From positions 1 to 64,000 of the forward strand of contig JALOON010000005.1 of assembly GCA_025454405.1 (NCBI GenBank): DNA of 64,000 nucleotides, read 5' to 3'. The notes beneath the pieces were generated by a model. It was not told where the DNA came from. It searched no databases and saw nothing but the letters and a program-made list of their open reading frames with translations. Source of the stretch: Oscillatoriaceae cyanobacterium Prado104 (lineage in GTDB: Bacteria > Cyanobacteriota > Cyanobacteriia > Cyanobacteriales > Microcoleaceae). Both the position numbers and the translations under genes were made by a program. Positions 36,676 to 44,859 of this stretch are shown one piece after another (positions within the stretch are counted from its first letter, which is position 1; every line of letters starts with the position of its first letter).

Positions 36676-36823
36676 TCATTAGTCATCAGTCATCAGTTAT
36701 TACTCATTAGTTATGAGACATCTTCTAAAAAGAATCTCTTGCTTTGCGATAAATGTAGGGGTGAAGCATTTGGGCGACAATTTATGCCTCAAATTTTTTA
36801 ATTTATTTCCAAATGCTTCACCC
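36666..36823. repeat. TTAGTCA heptads and 15-bp inverted repeat between convergent genes
   Basis: (TTAGTCA)n-like units at 36666-36712 begin at the FAH stop. A perfect pair GGGTGAAGCATTTGG (36759-36773) and complement (36809-36823) follows. It sits between the convergent FAH and Tic20 genes, so it may terminate both. Confidence 0.65.
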
Positions 36824-36898
36824 TGCACTGCATGCTGCGATCGAGTCGGGAGGGTATAATTTCTTTTTAGGAGATGACTGATGACTGCTGACTAATGA

Positions 36899-37375
36899 CT
36901 ACCGCACCTGCATGTAAACCGCATCCGAAAGTGGCGGAATTTCTGCATAGCGTCCCAAAAGCGACTGAGCAACTGCATAAATAAATGCAGCTACAACTCC
37001 TAAAAACACCATGTTAGACAGAGTTTCCACGATAAATTGCACCTGGATTCCCTGAAATAAAATCGGCAAGATTAAACCGCACAAAATCAACACAATGTCT
37101 AAAAGAATCGCCTGCATTGCATTGAAGCGAATGAAATGATTGATTCTTTCATTTCTCACAACACCCAAATACAGGGCGAAGAAAATAATCATTCCAGCAA
37201 AAGGCACCGTCGAGTAAATTTGCACCACAGGAGCCAGCGGTACAAAAAACAATCCGAGGACTGGAAACTGTGAAAACAGATACCTGCCAAACATCAGCCC
37301 GTCAACCAGGGGCAACAAATAAGGCAAACAAGCAAAAATCCGGTCCGGAACAGTCGTAGACCCGCGCCAAGTCAT
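36899..37375 (-). CDS. Tic20 family membrane protein
   Basis: 158 residues from the ATG at 37375 (MTWRGSTTVPDRIFACLPYL), supported by AGGAG 8-9 bp upstream. Four hydrophobic segments and the Tic20 signature RIFACLPYLLPLVDGLMFG, NHFIRFNAMQAILLDIVLIL. In chloroplasts Tic20 is part of the inner-envelope protein channel; cyanobacterial homologues are inner-membrane proteins of unknown role. Convergent with the FAH gene. Confidence 0.88.
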   Translation of the reverse strand: MTWRGSTTVPDRIFACLPYLLPLVDGLMFGRYLFSQFPVLGLFFVPLAPVVQIYSTVPFAGMIIFFALYLGVVRNERINHFIRFNAMQAILLDIVLILCGLILPILFQGIQVQFIVETLSNMVFLGVVAAFIYAVAQSLLGRYAEIPPLSDAVYMQVR

Positions 37376-37523
37376 AATTAACTCTCCTGAGTCGATCGGT
37401 GAACTATTAATTCTTATTACAACCAGCATAACGCAGCAGGCTCATTTCCGACGCGCCCGGAAGCGGCCCGCACTCAGGAGGTAGGTTAACAGTAACAGCC
37501 TCCAACACCAGAGGCAGGCTTTC

Positions 37524-37721
37524 TCATTTTATATTGGCAATCACAAAGCCCATTTGGCACTCGTACCGATCGGGCAAATTTTCCGTAGGCTTGCTCACGG
37601 GATGGCCGCAGCGCAACTCTCCACCACTCCAGCGCGGTTGGCCGGTTCGATCGGCCAGCAGGCAACCTTGACAAACGCACTGAGGGGGAAGCATCTGATT
37701 TTCCATTAAAATGACTAACAT
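37524..37721 (-). CDS. Small Cys-rich conserved protein (zinc-ribbon-like)
   Basis: 65 residues with five Cys (positions 15, 17, 20, 38, 55): PPQCVCQGCLLADRTGQPRW, LRCGHPVS, then DRYECQMGFV. The pattern C-x-C-x2-C...C...C suggests a zinc or iron-sulfur site. The start at 37721 is fixed by GGAGG 6 bp upstream (minus strand). An overlapping longer frame (37486-37758) has no family likeness and is rejected. I recall cyanobacterial homologues but no function. Confidence 0.7.
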   Translation of the reverse strand: MLVILMENQMLPPQCVCQGCLLADRTGQPRWSGGELRCGHPVSKPTENLPDRYECQMGFVIANIK

Positions 37722-37890
37722 TGTGCACCTCCGGCAGGTTCCACACCAGTAATTTCATTCTAAGGCAGGACTCCGGGAGAAAGAGCTTAACTCGAACAGA
37801 ATGTAATATTTATCTAAATTTTTGCGAAATTAGTAGTAAGGTAAAAGATCCCTTATTGCCCATCCCCAATTTGTCAAGAGGTTGACGATC

Positions 37891-39174
37891 GTGCCAGATA
37901 CTAACTTAGAATTCCTGACCAAAACCGATCCGGTAATTGCCGATTTAATCGGGCAAGAACTCCAGCGCCAGCGAGACCACCTAGAACTCATCGCTAGCGA
38001 AAACTTTACCTCCGCCGCCGTTTTAGCGGCTCAAGGTTCCGTGCTGACGAATAAATACGCTGAAGGACTGCCAGCGAAGCGCTACTACGGCGGCTGCGAA
38101 TTTATCGACGGCATCGAGCAAATCGCGATCGATCGCGCCAAACAGCTATTTGGAGCCGCTCACGCCAACGTGCAGCCCCACTCCGGCGCTCAAGCTAACT
38201 TTGCAGTATTTTTGAGCTTGCTGGAACCCGGTGACGGCATTATGGGCATGGATTTGTCCCACGGCGGACACTTGACCCACGGTTCCCCCGTTAACGTATC
38301 CGGCAAATGGTTCCAAGCTTTTCACTACGGCGTTAACAAAGAAACCGAACAGCTCGACTTTGACGAAATTTTGGCAATTGCTAAAGAAAAGCGGCCGAAA
38401 TTGCTGATTTGCGGCTATTCAGCATATTCGCGCACGATCGACTTTGAAAAGTTTAGAGCCGTCGCCGACGAAATCGGAGCTTACCTGCTGGCCGACATCG
38501 CCCACATCGCTGGGTTAGTCGCCACGGGCCACCACCCCAACCCCCTGCCCTACTGTCACGCTGTCACTACCACGACTCACAAAACCCTGCGCGGCCCCCG
38601 CGGCGGCTTGATTTTGACCAACGATCCGGAATTGGGCAAAAAACTCGACAAAGCTGTTTTCCCCGGCACTCAAGGCGGCCCCTTGGAACATGTGATTGCG
38701 GGCAAAGCTGTAGCTTTTGGCGAAGCATTAAAACCCGAATTTAAAACTTATTCCGGTCAAGTAATTGCTAATGCTGCCGCTTTAGCCCAACAGTTGCAGC
38801 AGCGGGGTTTAAAACTGGTTTCCGGCGGCACCGACAATCATTTAATGCTAGTGGATTTGCGCTCGATCGACATGACAGGAAAACGAGCTGACCAATTAGT
38901 TAGCGGCGTGAATATTACAGCTAATAAAAATACCGTACCTTTCGATCCGGCATCGCCCTTTGTTACCAGCGGTTTGAGACTCGGTTCACCGGCGATGACT
39001 ACCAGAGGCATGGGAACTGCAGAGTTTGCAGAGATTGGCAACATTATTGCCGATCGACTCTTAAATCCCGAAGATGAAAGCGTTGCAGCCGGTTGCCGGC
39101 AGCGCGTCGCAGCATTGTGCGATCGTTTCCCCTTATATCCGCACCTTTACTCAAAAGTACCGGCCTTGGCCTAA
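37891..39174 (+). CDS. glyA: Serine hydroxymethyltransferase
   Basis: 427 residues from the GTG at 37891, which has AGAGG 9 bp upstream; an in-frame TTG at 37882 has no room for a ribosome site. PLP enzyme that interconverts serine and glycine with THF. Motifs: [53 protein letters not shown], and the PLP lysine K231 in [12 protein letters not shown]. Length matches cyanobacterial GlyA. A small CTAATC-TTCCC-GATTAG hairpin overlaps the stop. Confidence 0.96.
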   Translation: MPDTNLEFLTKTDPVIADLIGQELQRQRDHLELIASENFTSAAVLAAQGSVLTNKYAEGLPAKRYYGGCEFIDGIEQIAIDRAKQLFGAAHANVQPHSGAQANFAVFLSLLEPGDGIMGMDLSHGGHLTHGSPVNVSGKWFQAFHYGVNKETEQLDFDEILAIAKEKRPKLLICGYSAYSRTIDFEKFRAVADEIGAYLLADIAHIAGLVATGHHPNPLPYCHAVTTTTHKTLRGPRGGLILTNDPELGKKLDKAVFPGTQGGPLEHVIAGKAVAFGEALKPEFKTYSGQVIANAAALAQQLQQRGLKLVSGGTDNHLMLVDLRSIDMTGKRADQLVSGVNITANKNTVPFDPASPFVTSGLRLGSPAMTTRGMGTAEFAEIGNIIADRLLNPEDESVAAGCRQRVAALCDRFPLYPHLYSKVPALA

Positions 39175-39620
39175 TCTTCCCGATTAGTGATGGGGAATTG
39201 GTAGTTAGGAGTGTACGGGTAAAAGGGTCAAACAGCAGGAGAAAATTGAGAGTTGCTGGCGATCGACCCTGGTTTTTAGGTGCAGATCGGGTGCATCAAT
39301 CGATCGCGAGGCTGATTTTACTAGAGATATCTATCCGTAGCGAAAGATATTGATAAACTCGCTTCTGGCGATGGATAAATTCAGCCCGATCGCACCACAG
39401 ATCGACTGAATTCGATCGCTAGATCTCGATCGACTCACCCTTAATTCCAGAATTATGAGTTACAAAACCTCAAAATTCACCGGTCGCAACTAGCAACCGA
39501 CAAACTTCCTGCTGCCCAACCCCCAGTCACTATTCCTGATGTTTGTTTGTCACAAGCCATCTGAAATGTAGTAGACTCTGCCTGACACGTTAATTGCCCC
39601 GCACCCTTTACTGATTTCAG
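39175..39620. other. Gene-free region after glyA
   Basis: 446 bp with many CGATCG sites and no credible frame. The promoter of the WecA/MraY-like gene is expected in the last 100 bp; I could not define it. Confidence 0.45.
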
Positions 39621-40682
39621 ATGCCCCACCATCTGTACCACCTACTAGCATTTCTGGTTTCCGCGATCGTCGTCCTCTGGAGTACGCCAATAGTCAAAAA
39701 AATTGGCCTCAAAAGCGGGCGAGTCGATCGACCGGGCGATCGTAAAGTCCACCAGCGCCCGATGGTTCGCTTGGGAGGAGTGTCTATCTTTCTCGGCACC
39801 CTCATTGCCCTGATTGTTGTCTGGCTTTCAGGAGGTTTCATCGATGCTAGCGGACAAGTTCTCAATCCCAAAGATGAATATGAAATCTGGGGAGTTACTC
39901 TCGGTGGCATCGGATTCTTTCTGATCGGTTTGGCAGACGACTTGTTTTCGCTTTCGGCATTCAAACGCTTGCTCATGCAAACTGGAGTGTCCGGTATTGC
40001 TTGGATGGCAGGCGTCAAAATTGAGTTTCTCACAGTTCCTTCCGTCGGACTGACCGATCTTGGCTGGCTGAGCCTGCCGATTACCGTAATCTGGCTCGTC
40101 GGCATGGCCAACGCCATCAACTGGATCGATGGTTTGGACGGTTTGGCTGCTGGAGTTTCGGGGATTGCAGCGGTTGTCATGCTGATTGTCAGCCTGTTCA
40201 TGCACCAACCGGCGGCCGCCCTGATTGTGGCGGCCTTAGCTGGGGCTACCTTGGGATTTCTGCGCTATAACTTCAATCCGGCTCAAATCTTTATGGGAGA
40301 TGGCGGAGCCTATTTCATAGGATTTACTTTAGCTGGAGTGGGAGTAATTGGATTAGTTAAAACTACGGCTGTGACTTCTGTGGTGCTGCCATATTTAATT
40401 TTAGCTGTACCGATTTTAGATATGTCGGCGGTGATTCTCGATCGCCTCCGCAGCGGCAAATCACCGTTTATTGCTGACAAGCGCCACCTCCACCACCGAC
40501 TGCTGAACGCGGGACTATCGCATCGATTTGCGGTGTTGTTTATTTACTCGCTGACGCTTTGGGTGGGCAGTTTGGCTCTGGCTTTTTCGGGAATTCCCAG
40601 CGGCATAATTTATGCTATGGGGGCAACCGGTTTGCTGGGTTATGCTAGCTGGAAAGTGTCAAGAACTCGCCGCCAACCCTAG
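39621..40682 (+). CDS. WecA/MraY-family undecaprenyl-phosphate sugar-1-phosphate transferase
   Basis: 353 residues, about ten transmembrane helices. Family motifs: RPGDRKVHQRPMVRLGG, GLADDLFSLSAF (the DDxx Mg site), NAINWIDGLDGLAAGVSGIA, FNPAQIFMGDGGAYFIGF, and the cytoplasmic loop DKRHLHHRLLNAGLSHR characteristic of the WecA branch rather than of MraY itself. It transfers a HexNAc-1-phosphate from a UDP-sugar to the lipid carrier, starting polysaccharide or O-antigen synthesis. Its stop is directly followed by the candidate IscB omega-RNA segment. Confidence 0.92.
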   Translation: MPHHLYHLLAFLVSAIVVLWSTPIVKKIGLKSGRVDRPGDRKVHQRPMVRLGGVSIFLGTLIALIVVWLSGGFIDASGQVLNPKDEYEIWGVTLGGIGFFLIGLADDLFSLSAFKRLLMQTGVSGIAWMAGVKIEFLTVPSVGLTDLGWLSLPITVIWLVGMANAINWIDGLDGLAAGVSGIAAVVMLIVSLFMHQPAAALIVAALAGATLGFLRYNFNPAQIFMGDGGAYFIGFTLAGVGVIGLVKTTAVTSVVLPYLILAVPILDMSAVILDRLRSGKSPFIADKRHLHHRLLNAGLSHRFAVLFIYSLTLWVGSLALAFSGIPSGIIYAMGATGLLGYASWKVSRTRRQP

Positions 40683-40900
40683 GTATGGCGGAAGCTTGTC
40701 ACAAGCTTTAACTTGACCAGACTAAGGTTCTCGAAACCTACGTTATTTGAATCATGAAACCTACAGATACGTGCCAGTCTGTAGCTCTTTCGTACAGCTT
40801 TAAACAGGCGTAACGAGTTAAACCAGTGAGTTGTACTGTCACAAGTTCAAATAACATTGTCGAGGCAAACTTTACCAACGCAAGTTGAGAGTCGTAAGTA
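40683..40900 (+). ncRNA. Candidate omega RNA of the IscB locus
   Basis: 218 bp between the transferase stop and the iscB ATG, with no frame but dense pairing. Elements: AAGCTTG-tca-CAAGCTT (40692-40708); AGGTT-ctcga-AACCT (40725-40739); a long-range perfect 10-bp stem GTTATTTGAA (40742-40751) with TTCAAATAAC (40846-40855); inside it CTACAGA-10 nt-TCTGTAG (40761-40784) and GTACA/TGTAC; and a 3' AACTT/AAGTT hairpin. In known IscB loci the omega RNA lies upstream and on the same strand, with its guide at the 5' end. Boundaries are not exact; transcription is not shown. Confidence 0.65.
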
Positions 40901-42190
40901 ATGCGAATTTTCGTACTCGACAAAAACTTAAAACCTCTTGACCCCTGCCACCCTGCCAGAGCAAGAGAACTCCTCAAAAAGAGAAGAGCAAAGGTTTTTA
41001 AACGGTATCCTTTTACGATCGTATTACAGGAGAGAACTGTTGAAAAATCAGTAACTCATTCTCACCGCATTAAAATCGATCCGGGGAGCAAAACAACTGG
41101 TGTTGCTGTTGTCGTTGAAGAAACAGGTCGCGTAACCAATGCACTCTTAATCTCTCACAGAGGACAACAGATTAAACACTCGCTATACGCTCGTAAAGCA
41201 TTAAGAAGAGGAAGGCGGAACAGGAAAACTCGTTACCGTCAACCTCGATTCTTAAATAGGAATCGTAAAACTGGATGGTTGCCGCCCTCTCTAGAAACTC
41301 GGATTGCCAATATCGAGACTTGGGTGAGACGCATCAGGAAAATCTGTCCGGTGACAGCAATCTCTCAGGAGCTTGTCAGTTTTGATACGCAAGCCCTTCA
41401 AAATCCTGAAGTTAGTGGCATTGAATACCAACAGGGAGAGCTTTTCGGGTGGGAAGTTAAAGAGTATTTGCTCGCAAAATGGGGGAGAAAATGTGCTTAC
41501 TGCAGAGCAGAAAATATCCCGTTAGAAATTGAACACATTATCGCAAAATCGAAAGGAGGTAGCAATCGCGTTAGCAATTTAACACTAGCTTGTCGCAAGT
41601 GCAATGAAGCTAAGGGAAATCAGCCGATCGAGCAGTTCCTCAAGCAAAAGCCGGATGTTTTGAAGCAAATCCTAGCTAGAGCTAAAGCACCATTAAAAGA
41701 TGCTGCCGCAGTCAACGCTACTCGATGGGAGTTGTACAGAAGGCTTCAATCCACTGGTTTGCCAGTAGAAGTAGGGTCTGGCGGGCTAACAAAATTCAAT
41801 CGTCAAACCAGAGGAATCATCAAAGCTCACTGGACTGATGCCGCTTGTGTGGGTTCATCCACTCCAGAACGATTGCTGCTGCGAGGAATAAAACCCCTCT
41901 TGGTAACAGCAAAAGGACATGGAACCAGACAGCGCTGCCGTCCCGATAAATACGGTTTCCCTGTTTGCCATGCTCCAAAAGCTAAATTCTTCAAGGGATT
42001 TGCTACTGGAGACATAGTTAAAGCTGATATTCCTGCTGGCAAATATGCTGGAAAATATATCGGGCAAATCGCTATCAGATTTAGACCCAGCTTCCTGTTG
42101 CTACTGCCTGACAAGCGTTTTGATGTTCATCCTAAATATCTCACAACTATTCACAAAGCTGATGGCTATGAATACCACATCTCAAAATAA
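40901..42190 (+). CDS. iscB: IscB RNA-guided nuclease (RuvC-HNH)
   Basis: 429 residues with the full IscB layout. PLMP-type domain (1-45: KPLDPCHPARARELLKKRRA, RYPFTIVL); RuvC-I IKIDPGSKTTGVAVV (D60); Arg-rich bridge helix ALRRGRRNRKTRYRQPRF (100-117); RuvC-II ISQELVSFDTQALQNPEVSG (E157); HNH domain with zinc Cys198, 201, 231 and 234 and the catalytic IEHIIAKSKGG (H212) and N226. RuvC-III is KAHWTDAACVG (H310, D313). A C-terminal TAM/omega-RNA-interacting region follows. All catalytic residues are present. IscB is the IS200/IS605-associated ancestor of Cas9. No TnpA transposase is nearby, so the element would need help in trans. Confidence 0.9.
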   Translation: MRIFVLDKNLKPLDPCHPARARELLKKRRAKVFKRYPFTIVLQERTVEKSVTHSHRIKIDPGSKTTGVAVVVEETGRVTNALLISHRGQQIKHSLYARKALRRGRRNRKTRYRQPRFLNRNRKTGWLPPSLETRIANIETWVRRIRKICPVTAISQELVSFDTQALQNPEVSGIEYQQGELFGWEVKEYLLAKWGRKCAYCRAENIPLEIEHIIAKSKGGSNRVSNLTLACRKCNEAKGNQPIEQFLKQKPDVLKQILARAKAPLKDAAAVNATRWELYRRLQSTGLPVEVGSGGLTKFNRQTRGIIKAHWTDAACVGSSTPERLLLRGIKPLLVTAKGHGTRQRCRPDKYGFPVCHAPKAKFFKGFATGDIVKADIPAGKYAGKYIGQIAIRFRPSFLLLLPDKRFDVHPKYLTTIHKADGYEYHISK

Positions 42191-42302
42191 TTAGGGCATG
42201 GGTAATAAGTAATGGGTAACGAGTAATAGCCAATAAAAATCTCCTGCCCTATGTTTCGATGCTCTGCGGCTAATGCCCCAATCTAAAATCTAAAATTGTT
42301 CT

Positions 42303-43559
42303 ATGGTTGCTGAAATTATTTGTGTCGGTACGGAACTGCTGTTAGGCGATATTCTTAATAGCAATTCCCAGTTTTTAGCTAAAGAATTAGCGAGTTTGGG
42401 AATTGCTCACTACTATCAAACCGTAGTGGGTGACAATCCAGAACGCATCAAAAAAGTATTAGAAATAGCTATCGGGCGATCGCAGCTTTTGCTGTTCACG
42501 GGAGGTCTCGGCCCGACACCGGACGACCTCACTGTCCAAACCATCGCCGATTTTTTTGGCGTTCCTTTAATCGAAAATCCGGAAATTATTGCCGATATCG
42601 AACAAAAATTTGCCCAACGGGGACGCACCATGACGCCCAGCAACCGCAAGCAAGCTTTGATTCCCGAAGGTGCGGATATTTTGCCCAACCGCACCGGTTC
42701 GGCACCGGGCATTATTTGGCAGCCTGTTGCTAACGTGACGGTGATGACTTTTCCCGGAGTACCGGCGGAAATGCACTTGATGTGGCAGGAAGTTGCTGTT
42801 CCTTACCTGCGAAATGCGGGGTGGTGCAGCGCAACTATTTACAGCCGCACTCTAAAATTTTGGGGTATTACTGAGTCGGCACTCGCAGAAAAGGTCGATA
42901 GTTTTCTGAATTTAACTAATCCGACTGTTGCGCCCTACGCCAATCACGGTGAGGTGAAATTGCGGATTTCGGCCCGCGCTGAGTCGGAAGCTGCTGCTAA
43001 AAATTTAATCGGTCCGATCGAACAACAGTTGCTGCAGATTGCTGGCCTAGACTGTTACGGTGCCGATACCGATACCCTCGCCTCGACTGTGGGTAAATTG
43101 CTACTGTTGGCTGGCGAAACTCTTAGCGTGGCTGAATCTTGCACCGGAGGCGGGTTGGGAGCGATGCTGACTGGCGTTGCCGGGAGTTCGAGGTACTTTT
43201 TGGGCGGGATTATTTCTTACGACGATCGAGTTAAGGAAGCATTATTAAATGTTAGTCCCCAAGATTTAGCCGAATTCGGTGCGGTCAGCCACCAGGTAGC
43301 AAAACAAATGGCTGCGGGAGTGCGCGATCGCCTGAATACGGATTGGGGATTGAGCATTACGGGCATCGCCGGCCCCGGAGGCGGTACGGATGCGAAACCT
43401 GTCGGACTGGTTTACATCGGTTTGGCGGGACCTAGCGGTGAGCTAGAAAGCTGGGAATGCCGTTTTGGCGAAGGTCGCGGTCGCGATTGGATTCGCAATC
43501 TAAGTATTTGTACTGCGCTCGATCGGCTCCGCCGAAATTTATTGTTAAAAAATACGTAA
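42303..43559 (+). CDS. cinA: CinA-family protein (competence/damage-inducible)
   Basis: 418 residues with both usual domains. The N-terminal MoeA/molybdopterin-binding-like COG1058 domain is AEIICVGTELLLGDILNSNS, LFTGGLGPTPDDLTVQ, ...TMTPSNRKQALIPEGADIL. The C-terminal nicotinamide-nucleotide amidohydrolase domain is VAESCTGGGLGAMLTGVAGS, FLGGIISYDDRVKEALLNV and SITGIAGPGGGTDAKPVGLV. Role in NAD recycling by NMN deamidation, and named for co-expression with competence genes. Preceded by AAAATCT heptads. Confidence 0.95.
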   Translation: MVAEIICVGTELLLGDILNSNSQFLAKELASLGIAHYYQTVVGDNPERIKKVLEIAIGRSQLLLFTGGLGPTPDDLTVQTIADFFGVPLIENPEIIADIEQKFAQRGRTMTPSNRKQALIPEGADILPNRTGSAPGIIWQPVANVTVMTFPGVPAEMHLMWQEVAVPYLRNAGWCSATIYSRTLKFWGITESALAEKVDSFLNLTNPTVAPYANHGEVKLRISARAESEAAAKNLIGPIEQQLLQIAGLDCYGADTDTLASTVGKLLLLAGETLSVAESCTGGGLGAMLTGVAGSSRYFLGGIISYDDRVKEALLNVSPQDLAEFGAVSHQVAKQMAAGVRDRLNTDWGLSITGIAGPGGGTDAKPVGLVYIGLAGPSGELESWECRFGEGRGRDWIRNLSICTALDRLRRNLLLKNT

Positions 43560-43659
43560 TTATACTAAAATCAAGCAAATCTGTCAAGACCCAGGAGCAA
43601 TCTTAATTTTAATTTAAGATTATCCAATGTAAACAATTGAAGAATTTCTGTCTTTACCC

Positions 43660-43687
43660 TTGATTATCTGTAAAGATTCGTTATGAT
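43660..43687 (+). promoter_or_regulatory. Candidate sigma-70 promoter
   Basis: TTGATT and TATGAT separated by 16 bp, about 180 bp before the small 45-residue gene. In the 43560-43868 gap this is the best -35/-10 pair seen; it could drive the small gene and aroQ. Confidence 0.35.
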
Positions 43688-43868
43688 AATAGAATAAGAC
43701 CGATCGACAAATACACTGACTCTTCCCGTTACTCAAAAGTTGCTCAAAACAACCAGCGATCGAGAAAGCAAGTGTGACAGTTGGTTTCAAAGTCGTGCTT
43801 GCTTGTTGTTCAGAGATTTCGCCGTCGGTTCAGCCATCAAGACTATAAAAAAAGGAGCTATCCGTTCA

Positions 43869-44006
43869 ATGGAAGACATTGAAAAGGTGCTGGAGCAAAT
43901 TAAAGAATGGCTTCGCAAGCTGATAGAAGGACTGCTGAATCCGGAAGCTCAACCAGAGCTCGAACCGATTCCTATTCCAGTAAACGAACCGAGGCGTCGC
44001 AGGTAG
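43869..44006 (+). CDS. 45-residue amphipathic small protein
   Basis: MEDIEKVLEQIKEWLRKLIE then GLLNPEAQPELEPIPIPVNE and PRRRR. An N-terminal amphipathic helix, a Pro/Glu linker and an Arg tail. AGGAG lies 11 bp before the ATG (43853-43857), which favours this start over the longer frame from 43740. No family recognised; 107 bp upstream of aroQ in the same direction. Confidence 0.55.
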   Translation: MEDIEKVLEQIKEWLRKLIEGLLNPEAQPELEPIPIPVNEPRRRR

Positions 44007-44112
44007 TCGGGACTGGATTTGAGGTTTGAGACATTTGAGGTTTGGACCTCGATCGAGGTCGTAGACCCCAAATCAAAATTCTCAACAATTTGTTGCGCTG
44101 GAATTTTAAAAA

Positions 44113-44553
44113 TTGTTAAATATCCTGGTACTGCACGGTCCCAATCTCAATCTTTTGGGCAAGCGAGAACCTGGAGTTTACGGCTCTATGACTTTAAATG
44201 AGATTGACAAGTTGCTAGAGCAAGAAGCCCGATCGCTCCAGGTGAAAGTCTCGATCCAGCAGTCGAATCACGAAGGAGTCTTGGTGGATGCAATTCATGC
44301 AATGTTAGGGCAGCATCAGGGCTTGTTGATTAATGCTGGAGCCTACACTCACACGAGTGTAGCAATTAGAGACGCGATCGCAGCCGTTAACCTACCTGCT
44401 GTAGAGGTTCATCTGAGCAACATTTATCGGCGGGAAGAATTTCGGCACCACTCGTTTATCGCACCAGTGGCGATCGGACAAATCAGCGGTTTTGGCTCGG
44501 AAAGTTATCGGCTGGGGCTGCAAGCTCTAGTTAATTACTTGAATAAAAATTAA
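44113..44553 (+). CDS. aroQ: Type II 3-dehydroquinate dehydratase
   Basis: 146 residues. Converts 3-dehydroquinate to 3-dehydroshikimate in the shikimate pathway. Motifs: [20 protein letters not shown] then [10 protein letters not shown] (catalytic Tyr), [48 protein letters not shown] (catalytic His) and the ending [15 protein letters not shown]. The start is a TTG at 44113, required because the family begins right at this strand and no ATG or GTG is available; no Shine-Dalgarno is visible. Confidence 0.94.
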   Translation: MLNILVLHGPNLNLLGKREPGVYGSMTLNEIDKLLEQEARSLQVKVSIQQSNHEGVLVDAIHAMLGQHQGLLINAGAYTHTSVAIRDAIAAVNLPAVEVHLSNIYRREEFRHHSFIAPVAIGQISGFGSESYRLGLQALVNYLNKN

Positions 44554-44641
44554 ACATTTACCGATCGCGATCGGATGGGGGCAGGTTTTTGAGAGAAGGC
44601 CAGCCCTTATATGCTGGAATTAATTTTGGGGCATGAGGCAT

Positions 44642-44673
44642 TTTTAGATTTTAGATTTTAGATTTTAGATTTG
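44642..44673. repeat. Heptanucleotide tandem repeat (TTTTAGA)n
   Basis: Four copies, complement of the AAAATCT heptads at 35869 and 42282. Confidence 0.75.
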
Positions 44674-44754
44674 CGATTGGGGAAGGGAGGAGGGGAGAGA
44701 AGGAGAGTGGGGGATGGGGAGAGTGGGAGAGTGGGAGAATGCTCAATTCCCAAT

Positions 44755-44843
44755 TATCAACTCTTCCTTCCTCCTTCTTCCTTTTTCTCTCTTCCTTCTT
44801 CCTTCTTCCTTTTTCCTTCTTCCTTCTTCCTTTTTCCTTCGTA
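44755..44843. repeat. Heptanucleotide tandem repeat (CCTTCTT)n
   Basis: About eleven CCTTCTT/CCTTTTT units on the sense strand ending 17 bp before the ATG at 44860; same unit as at 17286 and 34284. Preceded by GGGAGAGT-like purine repeats. Confidence 0.8.
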
Positions 44844-44859
44844 AAAACTGTCAACTAAT

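Noticed and set aside
37486..37758. 90-codon minus-strand frame overlapping the Cys-rich gene
   Set aside because: The shorter frame in another phase has GGAGG at the right distance and a conserved Cys pattern; this one has neither.
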